Assembly: GCA_900465685.1 (NCBI GenBank)
Contig: UEGR01000011.1
Coordinates: 372,001-436,000 of the forward strand
From: Hyphomicrobiales bacterium
GTDB taxonomy: Bacteria; Pseudomonadota; Alphaproteobacteria; Rhizobiales; Rhizobiaceae
Direction: 5' to 3'
DNA length: 64,000 nucleotides
In this document: positions 61,037-64,000 of the stretch, piece by piece
Numbering within the stretch: the first letter of the stretch is position 1
How the letters are laid out: each line of letters starts with the position of its first letter
The notes under the pieces: model-generated
Databases searched by the model: none
Told to the model about the DNA's origin: nothing
Seen by the model: only the letters and a program-made list of their open reading frames with translations
Made by a program: the position numbers and the translations under genes

Positions 61037-62224
61037 ATGACCACCTTCGATCCCTTCAATGCGATCATCGCGAAGCCCGAAAATCCCCTTCCCCACGCGG
61101 AAAATGGCCCACTTTTCGGCGAGCAGCTGGCGGTCAAGGACATTTATGATCTGGCCGGAATGATCACCGGATGCGGCAATCCGCAGATTCTGGCCGAATC
61201 AGTACCCGCTGAAAAATCCGCGCCCGTGGTCGAAAAGCTTCTGGCTGCTGGCGCTGAAGTGATTGGCAAGGCACAGACGGACGAGCTTGCCTTTTCGTTG
61301 ATGGGGCAAAACTCGCATTACCCTCACCCGATCAATCCTGCCGCGCCGGATCGCGTGACCGGCGGATCGTCATCCGGTTCGGCGGCAGCGGTCGCCGCCG
61401 GGATCGCGGATATTGCGCTCGGCTCCGACACGGGCGGCTCCATCCGCGCGCCTGCAAGCTTCTGCGGCCTTGTCGGCCTGCGCACCACCCATGGCCGCAT
61501 TCCGCTTGAAGGCATCATGCCGCTTGCGCCGTCGCTTGATACGATCGGCTGGTTTGCACGTGGCATCGCGCTTTATGAAAAGGTGGGCGCGGTCCTGCTG
61601 GGTGAAGACAGCCAGTCGTTTCAGCTGACGCAATTGCTTTATATGCCGGTTCTTGAGCAGCTTCTGCTCGGACAGGATGAAACCGACGCCTATCGCGCCA
61701 TGTTCGGGGCGATCCGCCCGTATTTCTCCGGCCTGAAGGCAGCAAGCCAGCCGACCTTGTCCATCGACGAGCTTTATCTCACCTTCCGGCAGATACAAGG
61801 GGCCGAAGCATGGGCCACCCACGGCGCATGGATATCGTCTGGCGAGCGTCAGCTTGGACCGGGCGTAGCCGACCGCTTCGTTTTTGGATCGCAGATCACG
61901 CCCGACACACTGGCGCAGCAGCGGACACGACGGGCACGTTTCACGCAGGAGCTTGAAGCGATCATCGGCGATCATGCCGTGCTCGCACTCCCCACCGTTC
62001 CGGGCGCGGCGCCAATGGCCAACCTGCCGTTCGAAGATTTGCAGGCCTATCGGGAACAGGCCTTGCGTCTGCTCTGTCTTTCGGTGCTCTCAGGCCTGCC
62101 ACAGATCACTCTGCCGCTCGGTCGTGTTGACGGCGCGCCCTTCGGCATTTCTCTCATCGGACCACGTGGCAGCGATCGGGCGCTGATCGCGCTTGGCAAA
62201 ACCATTCTTGAAACGCGGGGCTAG
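61037..62224 (+). CDS. Amidase (amidase-signature family)
   Basis: This 395-residue enzyme carries the Ser-cisSer-Lys triad: Lys34 in LAVKDIYDLA, cis-Ser111 in TGGSSSGSAAAVA and Ser135 in GSDTGGSIRAPA. The short length resembles AtzF/aliphatic amidases lacking extra domains. It hydrolyses an amide to an acid and ammonia. A LysR gene begins five bases after its stop on the same strand, so regulator and enzyme are probably co-transcribed. The natural amide substrate is unknown; auxin-type or indoleacetamide relatives exist but nothing here points to them. Confidence 0.92.
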   Translation: MTTFDPFNAIIAKPENPLPHAENGPLFGEQLAVKDIYDLAGMITGCGNPQILAESVPAEKSAPVVEKLLAAGAEVIGKAQTDELAFSLMGQNSHYPHPINPAAPDRVTGGSSSGSAAAVAAGIADIALGSDTGGSIRAPASFCGLVGLRTTHGRIPLEGIMPLAPSLDTIGWFARGIALYEKVGAVLLGEDSQSFQLTQLLYMPVLEQLLLGQDETDAYRAMFGAIRPYFSGLKAASQPTLSIDELYLTFRQIQGAEAWATHGAWISSGERQLGPGVADRFVFGSQITPDTLAQQRTRRARFTQELEAIIGDHAVLALPTVPGAAPMANLPFEDLQAYREQALRLLCLSVLSGLPQITLPLGRVDGAPFGISLIGPRGSDRALIALGKTILETRG

Positions 62225-62229
62225 AACAG

Positions 62230-63153
62230 ATGGACACGCTGACACGTATGCGCGCCTTTATCGACGTGGTCGAGGCGGAAGGATTTTCCGCCGCAGCGCG
62301 AAAAATCGGGCGCTCCAAGGCTCTTCTGTCCAAATATGTGCGCGAGCTGGAAGACGAGTTGGGCGCACGCCTTCTCAACCGCACCACGCGCCAGTTTTCG
62401 CTGACCGAGGCGGGCCACACCTATTATCATCGCGCCGTGGAAATCATTCGCGAGATCGACGCACTTCAGGATGCTGTCAGCGAAACCAGCTCCGACGCGC
62501 GCGGGCGTATAAAACTGTCTGCCCCACGCACCTTTGCCGATGCGGTGATTGGCCAGTCGCTGATCGACTTCTGCCTTGCGCATCCTGAGATCGTGCTCGA
62601 CGTGCGGCTGGACGACCGTTTCGTCGATCTGGTCGAAGAAGGTTTTGACCTCGCCATCCGCATCACGCGCCTTCAGGACTCTTCGCTCATTGCAAAGAGG
62701 CTTTCGCCCTTCCATTCCATTCTGTGCGGCGCACCGGAATTGATTGCCCGCGCCGGCAAGCCAGAACGCCCGGAAGACCTGACCGACCGCCCCTGCATCA
62801 TCGACACCAACGCCCGCTCGCGCAACAACTGGCACTTCCGCAACACGGACGGCTCGATGATGACCGTGCCGGTCAATGGCCCCATCGAGGTCAACAGCCC
62901 GGTTGCCACCAAAAATGCGGCACTGGCGGGCCTTGGCTTCAGCATGCTGCCGGTCTTCATTGCAGAAGAGGAAATCGAGCGCGGCAGGCTGGTCGCCTGT
63001 CTGGACGAGTTCATCGTCAAGGATGGCGGTATCTATGCGGTCTATCCGCATCGCCGCTATCTGCCGGCTAAAATCCGCGCGCTTGTGGATTTTCTGACGC
63101 AGTGGTTCAAGGACCGCGAGCAGAACACGTCCACGAAGCCCCAGACTTCATAA
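62230..63153 (+). CDS. LysR-family transcriptional regulator
   Basis: This 307-residue protein starts MDTLTRMRAFIDVVEAEGFS with the LysR helix-turn-helix SAAARKIGRSKALLSKYVRE (about residues 20-40) and an effector domain of the CrgA/DsdC-like branch. It begins five bases after the amidase stop, an arrangement suggesting joint transcription rather than divergent control. It may regulate the amidase operon from an upstream site. The inducer is unknown. Confidence 0.9.
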   Translation: MDTLTRMRAFIDVVEAEGFSAAARKIGRSKALLSKYVRELEDELGARLLNRTTRQFSLTEAGHTYYHRAVEIIREIDALQDAVSETSSDARGRIKLSAPRTFADAVIGQSLIDFCLAHPEIVLDVRLDDRFVDLVEEGFDLAIRITRLQDSSLIAKRLSPFHSILCGAPELIARAGKPERPEDLTDRPCIIDTNARSRNNWHFRNTDGSMMTVPVNGPIEVNSPVATKNAALAGLGFSMLPVFIAEEEIERGRLVACLDEFIVKDGGIYAVYPHRRYLPAKIRALVDFLTQWFKDREQNTSTKPQTS

Positions 63154-63235
63154 AACTATCGTCGTTTTTAGGATAAACGTCCCACTTTCGCCGTCTTCAG
63201 CTTTGAGCATTAGGCAATACTTACGGAAAGACTAT

Positions 63236-63925
63236 ATGCAGGTTTCGTCATCACGGTTCAAAGGCCGGTTCGCCCGGACCACCGCAGCTGCATTTTTCGC
63301 GGCTGGCCTTGTGCCGACGGTTGCGCTTGCCCACCCGCATGTCTTTGCCGAAGCGCGTCTGGAACTGACCATTGCGCCCGACGGAACGGTTCAGCAGCTT
63401 GCCCATGTCTGGCGCTTCGACGATGTTTTTTCGTCGACCGTGCTGATGGAATTCGACAAGAATGGCGATCTCAAGCTCGATCATAAGGAACTGATTGATC
63501 TCGGCCATGTCATCAATGAGTCCATTGCGGAGTTCAAATATTTCCAGAGCGTTCTGGAAGACGGCAAGGATGTCGCAATGGCAAGGCCCAACGATCTTGC
63601 CGCCGACTTTACCGACAATCGCCTGCTGATCGTCTTCACGAGCAAGCCTGCCAAGCCGCTCAAGGTACAACCCGGCCACAAGGTCAGTTTCGGCATTTAT
63701 GACCCGACCTTCTATACCGCCATCGACTATGTGAGCGACAAGGATCTGATCGTCAAAGGAATGCCCAAGGGCTGTAAATCGACCGTGGTGCGCCCCGATC
63801 CCGATCAGGCTATCGCGCAAAATCAGGCAACGCTGACCGATGCCTTCTTCAACGACCCGGCGGGCACCAATATGTCGAAGATTTTTGCCACCCGTCTTGA
63901 AATCGAGTGCGCAGCGAAAGGATAG
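63236..63925 (+). CDS. DUF1007-family periplasmic protein
   Basis: This 229-residue protein begins with MQVSSSRFKGRFARTTAAAF and has a signal peptide ending TVALA-HPHVFAEARLELTIA (about residue 35). The HPHVF start of the mature protein and the segment WRFDDVFSSTVLMEFDKNGD are diagnostic of DUF1007. Such proteins usually precede a nickel/cobalt (RcnA/NicO-type) transporter and may bind metal in the periplasm. The ATG at 63236 follows CGGAAAGACT; the frame runs upstream to 63203. Its stop is eight bases before the next start. Confidence 0.88.
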   Translation: MQVSSSRFKGRFARTTAAAFFAAGLVPTVALAHPHVFAEARLELTIAPDGTVQQLAHVWRFDDVFSSTVLMEFDKNGDLKLDHKELIDLGHVINESIAEFKYFQSVLEDGKDVAMARPNDLAADFTDNRLLIVFTSKPAKPLKVQPGHKVSFGIYDPTFYTAIDYVSDKDLIVKGMPKGCKSTVVRPDPDQAIAQNQATLTDAFFNDPAGTNMSKIFATRLEIECAAKG

Positions 63926-63933
63926 ACGAGCAG

Positions 63934-64000
63934 ATGAAGAGAACGGCGACGCTCATACTCACCTCTTGCCTGATGATCATGGCTGCGCAGGCGTTTGCGC
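63934..64000 (+). CDS. Start of a secreted or membrane protein, probably nickel/cobalt transporter (cut by window edge)
   Basis: The first 22 codons, MKRTATLILTSCLMIMAAQA followed by FA, form a typical signal peptide, behind AAAGGATAGACGAGC. Because DUF1007 genes are normally followed by an RcnA/NicO-type metal transporter, that product is expected, but nothing in the visible codons proves it. Confidence 0.6.
   Translation, partial: MKRTATLILTSCLMIMAAQAFA

Noticed and set aside
1-64000. CRISPR arrays, insertion sequences, integrases, tRNA or rRNA genes
   Set aside because: No regularly spaced repeats, transposase or integrase motifs, terminal inverted repeats around genes, or tRNA/rRNA-like segments were seen by eye; the repeats found are short palindromic gap elements.

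Overview
The window looks like part of a Brucellaceae (Ochrobactrum/Brucella-type) alphaproteobacterial chromosome, probably the second chromosome. Supporting signs are a base composition and codon use typical of the group, GTG/TTG starts with clear Shine-Dalgarno sites, CtrA-type TTAA-N7-TTAA boxes, RES/Xre toxin-antitoxin genes, many LysR/GntR-controlled catabolic operons, and a dispersed intergenic palindromic repeat (core resembling CCGAAAA..GTTT..CACTTTTCGG) of the kind common in Rhizobiales. The assignment rests on overall character, not on an alignment. No rRNA, tRNA, insertion sequence, prophage or CRISPR array was seen.

Layout. 1-5.6 kb: a nucleoside uptake and salvage block (BMP-type ABC transporter ATPase and two permeases, an ADP-ribosylglycohydrolase, a nucleoside hydrolase, and a convergent ribokinase). 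5.8-18 kb: single genes, namely a Tat-exported phosphoesterase, a phytase/esterase-like secreted protein, an MFS and an EamA transporter, an amidohydrolase coupled to an outer-membrane barrel, a CDF-like cation transporter, a RES/Xre toxin-antitoxin pair and a BacA-like ABC exporter with a CtrA box upstream. 18-25.7 kb: a LysR / aldo-keto reductase / MFS set, a CerR-type TetR with a YbhGFS-like drug-efflux ABC system, and pseudoazurin behind an FNR-type site.

25.7-46.8 kb: a large catabolic region. It contains a complete LIV-type amino-acid ABC transporter, an aminotransferase, a uronate-dehydrogenase-like protein, an FAD amine/amino-acid oxidase, an FCD-GntR regulator, a YdiJ-like FAD/Fe-S 2-hydroxyacid dehydrogenase, two SDRs, a ThDP enzyme, both subunits of a hydantoinase/oxoprolinase and a GcvA-like LysR regulator. 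Together these suggest uptake and oxidation of an unidentified nitrogen-containing or cyclic amide substrate. 46.8-58.4 kb: a MOSC protein, then a polysaccharide cluster (two Gfo/Idh oxidoreductases, a Wzy/ligase-like polymerase, four glycosyltransferase-type proteins, a flippase and a Wzz/GumC-type chain-length protein). No initiating phosphoglycosyltransferase or outer-membrane exporter is visible here.

58.4-64 kb: a GNAT acetyltransferase, an ornithine/lysine decarboxylase with a terminator-like hairpin in its leader, an amidase with a downstream LysR gene, and a DUF1007 protein followed by the signal peptide of a gene cut by the window edge. Product names come from motifs and family resemblance read by eye; no database search was run.
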